Of a DNA stretch of 64,000 bases, positions 28,620 through 38,334 are shown in pieces. A program made the position numbers and the translations under genes. The notes beneath the pieces were generated by a model. That model did no database searches, was not told the DNA's origin, and saw only the letters and a list, made by a program, of their open reading frames with translations. The stretch's first letter is position 1; each line of letters opens with the position of its first letter. The DNA comes from Prochlorococcus marinus str. MIT 9312 (GTDB taxonomy: Bacteria; Cyanobacteriota; Cyanobacteriia; PCC-6307; Cyanobiaceae): positions 124,001 to 188,000 of the forward strand of contig NC_007577.1 in the NCBI RefSeq assembly GCF_000012645.1, given 5' to 3'.

Positions 28620-29117
28620 CTAGTTGCTTTTGAAATTTGTCAAATAGTCTTCTTCCCATTTTGAAAAAGGTTTTTTAGCAAGCCTGAAATTTGAGTAATG
28701 TTTCAGCCCAGTAATTTCTTTTGATATGAAAGATGGAAGACTGAAATCTTCTTCTTCATTGGAAAGTTCAATTTCGGCAATTTCAAGTGGATAATTAGTT
28801 TCTTTAAAGCAATCTATAATCCAAGATTTTTTTTCAACTTCTAAAAAGAATCTCTCTTTTTTAATTGTATTTGAAAGATTTGACATTATTGTTTCCCCGT
28901 CTTTTCGTGGAATGGAGTATTCAAATTCAAAGTTGGTAAAGCTTTCAATATGCTTTTTGAGTGCAATTTTAAAATCTTTACCTGTAAACCTTATCCTAAT
29001 AATCCAATCATCTAAACTTTTTGATAAATATCCTTGTTCAATAAAGATTTTTTTAGTGATGAATTCTTTCCAGTTATCATTTTTTATAAGAAAGCGTCTT
29101 TCTATTTCTAAGGCCAT
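28620..29117 (-). CDS. CYTH-domain protein (triphosphate tunnel metalloenzyme family)
   Basis: This 165-residue protein begins MALEIERRFLIKND, the EXEX(K/R) motif of CYTH proteins, with R in the usual K position. Later blocks such as DWIIRIRFTGKDFKIALK, FEFEYSIP, KERFFLEVEKKSWIIDCF and LEIAEIELSNEEE supply the charged residues lining the tunnel. Family members hydrolyse inorganic triphosphate or act on other polyphosphates; adenylate cyclase activity is rarer. The exact substrate is unknown. Its ATG directly follows the nadK stop (TAAATG). NAD kinase and a triphosphate enzyme together is suggestive but not proof of a shared role. Confidence 0.9.
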   Translation of the reverse strand: MALEIERRFLIKNDNWKEFITKKIFIEQGYLSKSLDDWIIRIRFTGKDFKIALKKHIESFTNFEFEYSIPRKDGETIMSNLSNTIKKERFFLEVEKKSWIIDCFKETNYPLEIAEIELSNEEEDFSLPSFISKEITGLKHYSNFRLAKKPFSKWEEDYLTNFKSN

Positions 29118-30029
29118 TTAATTTTTGGAATTTTTTAGAGATAAATCACCTTTCCAATCTAGTTTTTTTATTAAAGTATTGTAATAGTTAGTGCTTTTTT
29201 TAAACTTTATTATTTTGCAGGGTGCTTTCCCTTTTTTGATCTCACAATAATAAGTTTCCTTAATGGTCATACATTTTGAACCATCTCGCCATAATTTAAT
29301 TTCCCCTTTACTTTTTTTTACTGGTTTAATGATCACTTTACTTGTATTAGGTATGACAATTGGTCTACTAGCTAAACTCATTGGGCAAATAGGGTTAATT
29401 ATCATTGCATCTATACTAGGATGTACTATTGGACCACCTGCAGCCATTGAGTATGCTGTTGAACCAGTAGAAGTAGATATAATCAATCCATCACCTTTAT
29501 ATTCATTCACTTTCTCATTATCGATTTCAATTTGTATTTGGTTCGTAGGAGAAATAGCCTCTTCCACTGATTTAAAATAAAAATCATTTAATGCGTCGTA
29601 GCTTTTTATAATTTTTTTCTCAGGACTTCTTTCACTAATACAGACATTACAATTTAATCTATTACGAGAATCAATTATATATTCTTCGTTTTCAAGGATT
29701 TCAATAAAAGATTTGTCAAATAAAAAATCTTTTTCCTGAGTAAGAAACCCCAAATTACCACCAATATTAATGCTCAATAAAGGAATATCATAATCTGCTA
29801 ATGCATTTGCACATTTTAGGAAGGTTCCATCCCCACCAAGAACGATTCCAATATCTGGTTGAAATTTTGTATTATAAAGATTTTTTTCAATTTCATCTCT
29901 ATGAAAATCACTTGCAATCCTGTTTGATTTAATATTTTTTGCTTTGAGGACCTCTTCACAGAATTTAGAAGCCTCTAAAGCGATAGAACTATCTGAACGA
30001 TATATAATAAGCACTAATGAAAGTTTCAT
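29118..30029 (-). CDS. nadK: NAD kinase
   Basis: This 303-residue enzyme phosphorylates NAD to NADP. The catalytic [13 protein letters not shown] motif, the GNLGFLTQ block and the region [20 protein letters not shown] with GPIVHP are clear. The C terminus is a little long and K-rich. It starts nine bases after ndhE and its stop abuts the CYTH gene, so it shares the NDH-1 transcript. Cyanobacteria usually have two NAD kinases; only one is seen in this window. Confidence 0.96.
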
Positions 30030-30038
30030 TTAATGCTT

Positions 30039-30362
30039 TTACCATTTTAATAAATTAAAACTTTCCATATCTACAGTAACCCTATTTCTGTAAAGCGATA
30101 GCAGTATAGCTAAGCCAACGGCTGCTTCTGCAGCTGCAACAGTAATTACAAAAATTGTAAAAACTTGTCCTTGAATTACATTATTATCAATATAAGAAGA
30201 AAAAGCCATCAAGTTTATATTTACCGCATTGAGCATTAATTCAATACTCATTAGAACTCTAACTGCATTTCTGCTATTTAATAATCCCCAAATACCAATA
30301 CAAAATAGTACTGAAGATACTATCAAAAAGGCTTGAATAGGAATTGATTCTAAATTCATCAT
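30039..30362 (-). CDS. ndhE: NDH-1 subunit 4L (NdhE)
   Basis: This 107-residue membrane subunit (NuoK-like) has three transmembrane helices and the family motifs MLNAVNINLMAFS and FVITVAAAEAAVGLAILLSLYR, with the conserved glutamates in the membrane. It belongs to the proton-pumping arm. It follows ndhG by 15 bases on the minus strand in the order A-I-G-E, typical of cyanobacteria and chloroplasts. Confidence 0.97.
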   Translation of the reverse strand: MMNLESIPIQAFLIVSSVLFCIGIWGLLNSRNAVRVLMSIELMLNAVNINLMAFSSYIDNNVIQGQVFTIFVITVAAAEAAVGLAILLSLYRNRVTVDMESFNLLKW

Positions 30363-30377
30363 AAAAAAAGTGAAAGA

Positions 30378-30977
30378 TTAATTTTTATTAGTAAGTAATG
30401 GTTCTGATGATTTTTCAATTAACTCTTGATCAACAGGTAATCCAGTTGAAATATCTTTGTTCATAACATCCCTTCTCGCTAAAACAATGGCTCCAATCAT
30501 TGCCATTAGAAGTAAAACTGAAGCTAATTCAAATGGAAGTAAATAATCACTAAAAAGATGCTCCCCTATTCTAATAGTGGACTCTTCACCTATAGAGTTT
30601 TCGGGGCTTGCTAATCTCCATACATTTGTCAAGTCAACTCTTATTAAAAGGCTGAGTAGGGTTAAACAAATAGATGTTGATATGATTCTTCTTGATTTAA
30701 TGTTATTGATGGGCTTTAAATCTTCTTTTTTATTAACTAACATTATCGCAAAAATTATTAGTACATTCACTGCACCCACATAAACTAAAACTTGCGCTGC
30801 AGCAACAAAACTTGCATTTAGAAGTAGATATAATCCTGCAACACTCATGAAAACTCCTCCAAGCAGAAAGGCTGAATAAACAATACTTTCGAGCAATACA
30901 ACTCCTAGCGCTCCAATAAGAACAACTAAAGATAGAACTATAAAACAAATTATTTGAGTTGTTACTGCAATGGTCAT
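30378..30977 (-). CDS. ndhG: NDH-1 subunit 6 (NdhG)
   Basis: This 199-residue membrane subunit (NuoJ-like) has about five transmembrane helices with ALGVVLLESIVYSAFLLGG, AAQVLVYVGAVNVLIIFAIM and LPFELASVLLLMAMIGAIVL. It lies between ndhI (12 bases before) and ndhE (15 bases after). Length is typical for cyanobacterial NdhG. Confidence 0.97.
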   Translation of the reverse strand: MTIAVTTQIICFIVLSLVVLIGALGVVLLESIVYSAFLLGGVFMSVAGLYLLLNASFVAAAQVLVYVGAVNVLIIFAIMLVNKKEDLKPINNIKSRRIISTSICLTLLSLLIRVDLTNVWRLASPENSIGEESTIRIGEHLFSDYLLPFELASVLLLMAMIGAIVLARRDVMNKDISTGLPVDQELIEKSSEPLLTNKN

Positions 30978-30989
30978 AAATTAATGAAA

Positions 30990-31616
30990 TTAATTATTTG
31001 AATTAGAAATTTTATCTTTATTTTCATTGGAGGTTGGTCTCATCCAATCATAAACTTCTTCAGGTAATTTACCAACTCTGATATCGGAAGCTGGTATCTC
31101 ATGAGGATCCATTACGCCTTTGGGAAGATAGGCAAGTTCTCTTAGTGGTTTGATTGACGGATCTGTTGTGACGTTAGTAGGGAGCCTCCCAAGTGCGACG
31201 TTATCAAAGTTTAGATTATGTCTGTCAAAAGTAGCTAATTCGTATTCTTCTGTCATTGATAAGCAATTAGTTGGACAATATTCAACACAATTTCCACAAA
31301 ATATACATACTCCAAAATCTATTGAATAATTTCTAAGTTCCTTTTTTTTGGTTTCTTTATTCATTACCCAATCAACTACTGGTAGATTTATTGGACATAC
31401 TCTCACACAAACTTCACAAGCTATACATTTATCAAATTCATAATGAATCCTTCCTCTATATCTTTCAGAGGGTATTAGTTTTTCATATGGATATTGGACT
31501 GTAACAGGTCTTCTCCGAAGATGATCAAAAGTTACTGATAAGCCATTGTATAAATATTTGCCAGCATTAAATGCTTCTTTGATATAGCTATTTATTTGTT
31601 GAAGGAAATTTTTCAT
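30990..31616 (-). CDS. ndhI: NDH-1 subunit I, 2x[4Fe-4S] ferredoxin-like
   Basis: This 208-residue subunit carries two four-cysteine clusters, [16 protein letters not shown] and [16 protein letters not shown], which bind the 4Fe-4S centres carrying electrons towards plastoquinone. An N-terminal membrane-contacting stretch ([20 protein letters not shown]) precedes them. The C-terminal tail of about 70 residues is typical of cyanobacteria. It follows ndhA by 68 bases and precedes ndhG by 12. Confidence 0.98.
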   Translation of the reverse strand: MKNFLQQINSYIKEAFNAGKYLYNGLSVTFDHLRRRPVTVQYPYEKLIPSERYRGRIHYEFDKCIACEVCVRVCPINLPVVDWVMNKETKKKELRNYSIDFGVCIFCGNCVEYCPTNCLSMTEEYELATFDRHNLNFDNVALGRLPTNVTTDPSIKPLRELAYLPKGVMDPHEIPASDIRVGKLPEEVYDWMRPTSNENKDKISNSNN

Positions 31617-31684
31617 TTTGAAGAATTTACTTTGTTTTTGTATTTTAGTGGATTAATTTTAAATTTAAGTATTTTTACTTAAAT

Positions 31685-32803
31685 TTAACCACCAAAGAAT
31701 TGAGGAAAAGCAAGTTTTAATCCTGCAGTTATCAAAAGATTAGCAAGAGAAATTGGAAGAAGAAACTTCCATCCTAGATCTAAAAGTTGATCTATTCTTA
31801 CTCTAGGAGTTGTCCAACGTAATAATATTGCGATGAAAACTAAAAGATACGCTTTCAATACAGTCATTACAATTCCTATTGATGCAGTGAAAACTTGTAT
31901 GACGGGTGCATTAATGGGCAAATGAAGAAATTTAGCTATTAATTCAACTGGGATAGGAAAACCCCATCCTCCTAAATAAAGTATTGATACCAATAATGCT
32001 GAAAGTATTAGATTAATGTAACTACCAAGGTAGAACAAAGCGAATTTCATACCTGCATATTCAGTTTGATATCCTGCAACTAATTCTTCTTCAGCTTCAG
32101 GTAAGTCAAATGGAAGTCTTTCGCATTCTGCAAGAGCACAAATCCAAAAGACTATAAAACCAACGGGTTGTCTCCAAATATTCCAACTTAGGATTCCAGC
32201 ACCACTTTGTTGGTTAACAATGTCAATAGTACTTAGAGAATTTGTCATTAGTACGATAGCTAGTACAGATAAAGCTAAAGGTATTTCGTAACTTATAGAT
32301 TGAGCAGCAGCTCTTAATCCGCCTAATAATGAATATTTATTATTTGATGCGTAACCGCTCATAAGGAGTCCAATTGGTTGGATACTGCTTAAAGCAATCC
32401 ATAGGAAAATTCCAATGCCAACGTTACTTATTAACAGGTTTTGTCCAAAAGGTACAATTAGCCAAGAAAGAATAACTGGAACAAGAACTAATATAGGTCC
32501 AGCGGTGAAGAGAATTCCATCTGCTTTAGCAGGGATTATATCCTCTTTGACAAGTAATTTAAGACCATCCGCAATTGGTTGGAGTACGCCTAATGCTCCT
32601 GCATATTCGGGACCTATTCTTTGTTGAGCAGCAGCAGATATTTTTCTTTCAAGCCAAACTGTTACTAAAACTCCAACAACTGCCGCTACTAAAACCAAAA
32701 GCATAGGTATAGGGAGCCAAATTATATGAGCGATTTCACTAGAAAGGCCAAAACCTTTGAAGAATTCATTAAAACTATATTCAAGATCTAATCCGTATTC
32801 CAA
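31685..32803 (-). CDS. ndhA: NDH-1 subunit 1 (NdhA)
   Basis: This 372-residue membrane subunit (NuoH-like) forms part of the quinone site at the junction of the arms. It has eight or so transmembrane helices with [40 protein letters not shown] and [20 protein letters not shown]. It opens the minus-strand ndhA-I-G-E group, 75 bases after gltA. Confidence 0.98.
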   Translation of the reverse strand: MEYGLDLEYSFNEFFKGFGLSSEIAHIIWLPIPMLLVLVAAVVGVLVTVWLERKISAAAQQRIGPEYAGALGVLQPIADGLKLLVKEDIIPAKADGILFTAGPILVLVPVILSWLIVPFGQNLLISNVGIGIFLWIALSSIQPIGLLMSGYASNNKYSLLGGLRAAAQSISYEIPLALSVLAIVLMTNSLSTIDIVNQQSGAGILSWNIWRQPVGFIVFWICALAECERLPFDLPEAEEELVAGYQTEYAGMKFALFYLGSYINLILSALLVSILYLGGWGFPIPVELIAKFLHLPINAPVIQVFTASIGIVMTVLKAYLLVFIAILLRWTTPRVRIDQLLDLGWKFLLPISLANLLITAGLKLAFPQFFGG

Positions 32804-32878
32804 AATTTTAATGTTATTTACTTAATACATTAACTCGTCACCAACAATATGTGTGTTTTTTATGAAAAGCTGCAAATA

Positions 32879-34024
32879 TTAATCTCTATTTTCTAAGCTT
32901 ATCCATTCCCTTGGAGCTGAACCAGTATAGATTTGCGATGGTCTAAAGATTCTATTAGCTCCAAGTTGCTCTCTCCAATGAGCTAACCAACCAGCAACCC
33001 TTGATATGGCAAAAATTGGAGTAAATAAATCACGAGGAATACCAAGTTTCCTATAAACAAGACCGGAATAAAAATCTACATTAGGGAATATACCTTTTGG
33101 TCCAAGTCTTGGTATTGCTTCTGCCTCTAGTGATTTAGCAACTTCATACATTTCATCTGCCCCAAATCTAATAAAAAGCTCTTCTGCAAGTTTTTGAAGA
33201 ATAATTGCTCTTGGATCTTTGACTTTGTATTCTCTATGACCGAAGCCCATTATCTTACTTTTATTTTTTATCGCGTTATCCAAAAAGGAGGCGGCATTTT
33301 TTGGAGTTTTGATTTCTTCTAACATTGCAATCACATCTTCATTTGCTCCTCCATGAAGCGGGCCAGCAAGGGTTCCTACTGCAGAGGCAATGACTGCATA
33401 TGGGTCTGTAAGAGTGCTTGCGGTAACTCTAGCGCTAAATGTACTTGCGTTTAAACTATGTTCGGCATGTAGAATTAAACACCTATCAAAAACTTTTGCA
33501 GCTATAGGATCTTGTTCTTTTTCAGTAAGCATGTAAAGAAAATTTGATGAGTAAGTTAAATCATCTCGAGGTTGAATAGGGTCTTGTCCTTTTCTAATAA
33601 GTTGAAAGGCAGCAATCATAGTTGGTATTTTTGCTATTAGTCTTATCACTGCGTTGTAGATGTAATTAGGATCATCTATTGCTCTGCGTGAATAGAAAAG
33701 ACCCAAAGAAGCTGCACTAGACTGAAGCGCGTCCATAGGATGACCTGTTGCAGGAAAACATTTCATCATATCTCTGACTCTAAAACTTAACCTTCGATGC
33801 ATTTGAACTTCTTGTTCAAAATCTCTTAGTTGAATAGCTGTAGGTAAATCACCCCAAATCAATAGATAAGCAGTTTCTAAAAAACTGCTTTTTTTTGATA
33901 ATTCCTCAATGGAGTAGCCTCTATATAATAATTTACCTTTGTTGCCGTCAATATCACAGATAGATGAATTAGTAACTGGGACACCCTCTAATCCGGGTTT
34001 TAAAATTAGTTTGTTGCTATCCAA
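32879..34024 (-). CDS. gltA: Citrate synthase
   Basis: This 381-residue enzyme condenses oxaloacetate and acetyl-CoA at the entry of the oxidative TCA branch leading to 2-oxoglutarate. Active-site blocks include LILHAEHSLNASTFSARV, GPLHGGANEDVIAML, MGFGHREYKVKDPRA and PNVDFYSGLVYRKLG. It precedes the NDH-1 group on the same strand. Its 5' coding part holds a terminator-like hairpin on the opposite strand (33868-33896), with another upstream at 34098. Confidence 0.96.
   Translation of the reverse strand: MDSNKLILKPGLEGVPVTNSSICDIDGNKGKLLYRGYSIEELSKKSSFLETAYLLIWGDLPTAIQLRDFEQEVQMHRRLSFRVRDMMKCFPATGHPMDALQSSAASLGLFYSRRAIDDPNYIYNAVIRLIAKIPTMIAAFQLIRKGQDPIQPRDDLTYSSNFLYMLTEKEQDPIAAKVFDRCLILHAEHSLNASTFSARVTASTLTDPYAVIASAVGTLAGPLHGGANEDVIAMLEEIKTPKNAASFLDNAIKNKSKIMGFGHREYKVKDPRAIILQKLAEELFIRFGADEMYEVAKSLEAEAIPRLGPKGIFPNVDFYSGLVYRKLGIPRDLFTPIFAISRVAGWLAHWREQLGANRIFRPSQIYTGSAPREWISLENRD
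33868..33896 (+). other. Terminator-like hairpin on the strand opposite gltA
   Basis: AAGCAGTTT (33868-33876), a five-base loop, AAACTGCTT (33882-33890) and a T tract to 33896 form a textbook intrinsic terminator in plus orientation. It lies inside the gltA coding region near codons 43-52 of the minus-strand gene. There is no plus-strand gene before it. It may be chance from K/S/F codons, or the end of an antisense RNA. Confidence 0.4.
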
Positions 34025-34097
34025 TTTCCTAATTCAATATCAAATACTTATAGATTAAAGATAGTCAAATAATTTTTAATTAACCACAAGTTATTAA

Positions 34098-34137
34098 CCT
34101 CAAAAAAATTTATTTTGATTTTTTTTGAGGCTTTTTT
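34098..34137. terminator. Hairpin between the DUF3352-like gene and gltA
   Basis: CCTCAAAAAAA (34098-34108) pairs with TTTTTTTGAGG (34120-34130), followed on the plus strand by a T tract (34132-34137). It lies between two minus-strand genes and could end transcription of the upstream minus gene, but the T tract after the stem is better on the plus strand. Direction is therefore unsure. Confidence 0.55.
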
Positions 34138-34148
34138 GAATAACTTTA

Positions 34149-35615
34149 TTAAAGTATTTTTAAACTTGTTTCTGTATAAAGAATTGGATTTTTTTCAGGA
34201 ATAGATTGTCTTATGATTTCAAGAGATTCTTCATTTGATATTTTTAAAATATTTCTAATAAGAAAATTTAGATCTTCCAAATCAGAAAAATATTGTATTT
34301 TATTAGAATTTGCATCTTTGATATCAACTTCTGCATAAAGAAAAGCAGAATTATCTTTATTACTTTTTAGGTCAAAAAATTTTTTTGAGATTGTTTCTAG
34401 TTTTTTACCATCAATTAAATGGTTACTTATGATTTGCAAACCTCCAGATTCTATTGAATAGATATTTTCATAAGTTAATTTTTTTATTACATCGTCTTTT
34501 TCTTCAAGAATATCTTTGGAGTATATCGAGTAAATATCTTCATTTTTTTTCAAAGTGTATTTATTTAAATCTTTTATTTTTTTCATATCACTTAAATCAA
34601 TTTGATCTTCAGTATTTTTTTCACATGTAATAATCCAATCTTTATTTGAATTGAGAATTAAAATATTTTGATTTACTTTTTGATTAAACTCTTCAAAAAA
34701 ACTGTTTTCAAAATCATTAATCAAAGGTTTAAGATGGTTTTCAAAATTTTTTATATCACTAAAAATTGAAACTTGAGGATTATCTTTATTAGTATCCTCT
34801 TTATTAATTAGATTATCGTAAACATTAATATCAAGATTTTTTTTATTATTTAGTAAATATGATTTTAAAATTAAATGTTTATTTTTTAAATCAAATGTTG
34901 TTACTATAACATCCTCATTTTTCTCGGAAAAAATTTCATTATTAAAAAATATACTTTCGCCAAATTTCTTTGTAAATAGTATATTTTTTTCGTTTTTTAG
35001 TCCAAAAATTTCTCTCTCATATTGAAATTTTTTTTCTTTAAAATCATTATTAGAGCTTATACTATTTTTGATTAATTTCTTATTAGATGAAGCAATAATA
35101 TAATTATCTTCGGTCCGATATATAAAGTTAAGAAAATTTATTTTATTTTCCCTATAAATTGGTATTATTTCGTTATTAATATCAATTTGATTAGAAAAAT
35201 GCAATATATCATCTAGGTTTTTTTCTGGCTTAATTTTAAAAACCATTAAAATATCATCTTTAAGCTTTTTATTATTCTCAAAAGTTGAAATCAAAAGTTC
35301 ATTATTATAAATATCTTGTAATTTATTATTGCCTAAATCTATACCTAAGTAATCTAATATAGAATCTTTTATTAAAGCAAAGTTATCTAGATTTTTTGGA
35401 TTTTTATCGTTTTCAATATTATTAATAATTTTAGAACTATCTAAATTTGAAATGAATAATGATTTATTATTTTCTGGTAAATATTTTAATATTTTTAGTT
35501 GCTCAATATTTATACTTTCCTCCTTATTTTTATTGGCAGAAATTTTTTTAAAACCAAAAAAAAGTAATAAAGATAATAATAGTATTATTGCTACTACTTT
35601 AAGTTTCATTCTCAA
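34149..35615 (-). CDS. Membrane-anchored DUF3352-like protein
   Basis: This 488-residue protein has one N-terminal hydrophobic anchor (VVAIILLLSLLLFFGF, about residues 7-22) and a long soluble part extremely rich in K, N, I, D and S. The opening LKILKYLPENNKSLFISNLD and later DYLGIDLGNNKLQDIYNNEL resemble the cyanobacterial DUF3352 family, thought to be extracytoplasmic; no catalytic residue can be named. Its composition is more AT-driven than its neighbours, which suggests relaxed constraint on sequence. A hairpin lies just past its stop. Function is unknown. Confidence 0.7.
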   Translation of the reverse strand: MRMKLKVVAIILLLSLLLFFGFKKISANKNKEESINIEQLKILKYLPENNKSLFISNLDSSKIINNIENDKNPKNLDNFALIKDSILDYLGIDLGNNKLQDIYNNELLISTFENNKKLKDDILMVFKIKPEKNLDDILHFSNQIDINNEIIPIYRENKINFLNFIYRTEDNYIIASSNKKLIKNSISSNNDFKEKKFQYEREIFGLKNEKNILFTKKFGESIFFNNEIFSEKNEDVIVTTFDLKNKHLILKSYLLNNKKNLDINVYDNLINKEDTNKDNPQVSIFSDIKNFENHLKPLINDFENSFFEEFNQKVNQNILILNSNKDWIITCEKNTEDQIDLSDMKKIKDLNKYTLKKNEDIYSIYSKDILEEKDDVIKKLTYENIYSIESGGLQIISNHLIDGKKLETISKKFFDLKSNKDNSAFLYAEVDIKDANSNKIQYFSDLEDLNFLIRNILKISNEESLEIIRQSIPEKNPILYTETSLKIL

Positions 35616-35692
35616 TGTTTATTTTTATTTTTAACAATAAATTTACTCCTGCAACTTAATTTATTAAATTGTAAATAACACATAATTTATCC

Positions 35693-36049
35693 TTGCAATT
35701 GGGAAATTATCCAAAATCTATAAATGCTTCTAGTCTCAATGATTGGTTTAATTCTGAGAAAGAAGATCCAGTCTTGATTGATGTGAGAGAACATTCAGAG
35801 CTCGAAATAGTGCGTTTCTCAAAAGAATTTTTACATATACCAATTAGTAAAGTTACATCTGAATACGTTGGAGACATATTTGCCGGTTTATTAGATAGAG
35901 AAATCGTTGTTACTTGTCATGCAGGAATAAGAAGTTATAACTTTTGTCAATGGGCCTTAGATAATAATTTTGTGAGTGAAATATGGAATTTGGAGGAGGG
36001 TATTGATGGATGGAGTAGATATATTGATCCATCACTTCCCAGGTATTGA
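35693..36049 (+). CDS. Rhodanese-domain protein
   Basis: This 118-residue single rhodanese domain has VLIDVREHSELEIVRF near the N terminus and the active-site loop CHAGIRSYN with the catalytic cysteine. It may carry sulfane sulfur or act in redox or regulation; the partner is unknown. The start is TTG at 35693 since no ATG is in frame before the domain. Its stop touches the trpB stop on the other strand. Confidence 0.9.
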   Translation: MQLGNYPKSINASSLNDWFNSEKEDPVLIDVREHSELEIVRFSKEFLHIPISKVTSEYVGDIFAGLLDREIVVTCHAGIRSYNFCQWALDNNFVSEIWNLEEGIDGWSRYIDPSLPRY

Positions 36050-37294
36050 TTAAATATCTAATGAAGATGCAACAGTATTAACATCTTTGTCACCTCTACC
36101 AGAGCAATTGATAACTATATGAGTATCTTTTTCCAGAGTAGGGCATAATTTATCTAACCAAGCAAAGGCATGGGACGTTTCAAGCGCTGGTATAATTCCT
36201 TCAAGTTCACTAACAAGTCTCAAAGCATCTAAAGCTTCTTGATCTGTGACTGACCCATATTCTGCTCTGCCTATATCTTTTAAATGGCTATGTTCAGGTC
36301 CTACTCCAGGGTAATCTAACCCTGCACTTATTGAGTGGGCTTCTTGTACTTGACCATTATCATCTTGTAAAAGAAGACTCATTGATCCATGCAAAATTCC
36401 AACTGACCCTTTAGTAATAGTTGCAGCATGTTTGTCAGTATCAACTCCGCTTCCTGCGGCTTCAACTCCAATTAGTCGTACAGATGTTTCTTTAATGAAA
36501 GGATGGAAAAGGCCCATTGCATTTGATCCCCCACCTACACAAGCAAGTAAAATATCTGGTAAAGATCCAAACGATTCCTGACATTGTTTTTTAGTTTCTT
36601 CTCCTATAACTGCATGAAAATCTCGTACAATTTTTGGGAAAGGGTGCGGGCCCGCAACAGATCCTAAAATGTAATGTGTGGTTTCGACATTAGAAACCCA
36701 ATCCCTAATAGCTTCACTAGTGGCATCTTTAAGTGTTGCAGTTCCAGAATTGACAACTTTAACTTCGGCTCCTAGCAGTTTCATTCTAAAGACGTTGAGG
36801 GATTGTCTTTTTATGTCCTCAGCACCCATATAGATAATACATTTCATGCCAAATCTGGCACAAACAGTAGCCGTAGCAACTCCATGCTGACCTGCTCCAG
36901 TTTCTGCGATTATCCTTTTTTTACCCATTCTTATTGCTAATAAAGCTTGTCCAAGGGCATTATTAATTTTGTGAGCACCTGTATGATTTAAATCTTCTCT
37001 TTTTAGCCATATTCTTGTAGTTGCATGTTTAGTTTTGTAATGTTCAGTAAGTCTTTTGGCTTCATAAAGTGGTGTTTCTCTTCCTACATAAGTCTTAAGT
37101 AGATGATTTAATTCTTTTACAAAAAGTTTATCTTTCCATGCATTTGATGCAGCTGTTTCAAGCTCAAAAAGAGCAGGCATTAGTGTTTCAGGAACATATT
37201 GACCACCATATTTTCCAAATCTTCCCTCTTTGGAGGGTTGATTTAAATCGTCATTTTTATAATTTTGATCTTGGCGAGAAAATGTACTTACCAC
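36050..37294 (-). CDS. trpB: Tryptophan synthase beta subunit
   Basis: This 414-residue PLP enzyme makes tryptophan from indole and serine. It shows [19 protein letters not shown] near the start, the PLP lysine in [17 protein letters not shown], the phosphate-binding [13 protein letters not shown], and [13 protein letters not shown]. Length is normal for TrpB1. It is divergent from the SUI1-family gene; a ten-base palindrome TTCTATAGAA (37297-37306) sits between them. Confidence 0.98.
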   Translation of the reverse strand: MVSTFSRQDQNYKNDDLNQPSKEGRFGKYGGQYVPETLMPALFELETAASNAWKDKLFVKELNHLLKTYVGRETPLYEAKRLTEHYKTKHATTRIWLKREDLNHTGAHKINNALGQALLAIRMGKKRIIAETGAGQHGVATATVCARFGMKCIIYMGAEDIKRQSLNVFRMKLLGAEVKVVNSGTATLKDATSEAIRDWVSNVETTHYILGSVAGPHPFPKIVRDFHAVIGEETKKQCQESFGSLPDILLACVGGGSNAMGLFHPFIKETSVRLIGVEAAGSGVDTDKHAATITKGSVGILHGSMSLLLQDDNGQVQEAHSISAGLDYPGVGPEHSHLKDIGRAEYGSVTDQEALDALRLVSELEGIIPALETSHAFAWLDKLCPTLEKDTHIVINCSGRGDKDVNTVASSLDI

Positions 37295-37296
37295 TT

Positions 37297-37306
37297 TTCT
37301 ATAGAA
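37297..37306. promoter_or_regulatory. Palindrome in the trpB/SUI1 divergent spacer
   Basis: TTCTATAGAA is a perfect ten-base palindrome three bases upstream of trpB, in a 47-base divergent spacer. A second CTATAG occurs at 37321-37326. It may be an operator or part of overlapping promoters; no known site was recognised. Confidence 0.25.
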
Positions 37307-37341
37307 TAAGTATTAACTAACTATAGATTATATTAAAAATA

Positions 37342-37653
37342 ATGGGAAAAAAGAATTGGATCGAATTTGATAATCATGAGAATAAATCTGAAGAAACAGC
37401 TAAGGTAGATACTTTGAATAAAAGATCAAAAATAAATATTTCAAAACAAAAAAAAGGTAAAAAGGGCAAGACGATCACTTTAATTAAAGGTTTAGGAAGC
37501 GAAGATGAAATCTTATTAAAAGAATTGCTTAAAAAAATTAAAGTTTTTTGTGGTACTGGAGGGACATTAATTGATAGTAATATCCAGTTACAGGGCGATA
37601 TGGTATTGAAATCAATTGAGTTTCTTCGTAAAGAGGGATTTCATAATTTATGA
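37342..37653 (+). CDS. SUI1-family translation factor (YciH-like)
   Basis: This 103-residue protein has a charged N terminus followed by the SUI1/eIF1-like domain: KGKTITLIKGLGSEDEILLK, then VFCGTGGTLIDSNIQLQGD and a final helix IEFLRKEGFHNL. Bacterial YciH proteins influence start-site choice in translation initiation, possibly under stress. In this genome, with several TTG and GTG starts, such a factor is of interest, but no link is shown. It precedes cysC by 27 bases on the same strand. Confidence 0.92.
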   Translation: MGKKNWIEFDNHENKSEETAKVDTLNKRSKINISKQKKGKKGKTITLIKGLGSEDEILLKELLKKIKVFCGTGGTLIDSNIQLQGDMVLKSIEFLRKEGFHNL

Positions 37654-37680
37654 AGCAAGGGTTAAGATAGGTTTTTAATT

Positions 37681-38319
37681 TTGATGATGCAAAAAATGAA
37701 AGAACAAGATCAAACAAATTCAACCAATATAAAGTGGCACAATTTAACTATTGATAGAGATAAGTTAGAGAAAATGAGAGGTCATAAAGGAATGGTCATT
37801 TGGTTTACAGGTTTATCAGGCTCTGGTAAAAGTACTTTGGCCAACGCTTTAAATGAAGTTTTACACTTAGATGGTTTTTCAACTTACGTGTTGGATGGAG
37901 ATAATATAAGGCACGGTTTATGTAGAGATCTTGGTTTTTCGGATGAAGATAGAGAAGAAAATATAAGAAGAATTGGAGAAGTTGCGAATTTATTTATGAA
38001 TGCTGGGATAATAACTATTACAGCATTCGTTTCACCATTTATTAGCGATAGAGATAAGGTGAGAAAAATTATTGGATCTAAAGATTTTATTGAAGTTTAT
38101 TGTGCTGCAGATATCAAAGTTTGCGAAAACAGGGATACTAAAGGTCTTTATAAGAAAGCTCGTTTAGGGGAAATTAAGGATTTTACTGGGATTTCTAGTC
38201 CATATGAAGCTCCTCATAATCCAGAAATTATTGTTGATACAGGTTCGTTAGATTTAAAGGATTCTGTTGAAAAAGTTATTAACTATCTTAAAAAAGAAAA
38301 CTTCCTTAAAAAGGGTTAA
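37681..38319 (+). CDS. cysC: Adenylylsulfate kinase
   Basis: This 212-residue enzyme makes PAPS from APS in sulfate assimilation. It has the P-loop WFTGLSGSGKSTLANAL, the APS-site YVLDGDNIRHGLCRDLGFS and EDREENIRRIGEVANL, plus GISSPYEAPHNPEIIVDT. Two extra ATG codons lie at the 5' end (37681, 37684); a start further in at codon 5 is also possible. It follows the SUI1 gene by 27 bases and converges on purE. Confidence 0.97.
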   Translation: MMMQKMKEQDQTNSTNIKWHNLTIDRDKLEKMRGHKGMVIWFTGLSGSGKSTLANALNEVLHLDGFSTYVLDGDNIRHGLCRDLGFSDEDREENIRRIGEVANLFMNAGIITITAFVSPFISDRDKVRKIIGSKDFIEVYCAADIKVCENRDTKGLYKKARLGEIKDFTGISSPYEAPHNPEIIVDTGSLDLKDSVEKVINYLKKENFLKKG

Positions 38320-38334
38320 TAGAGAAATATAAGT

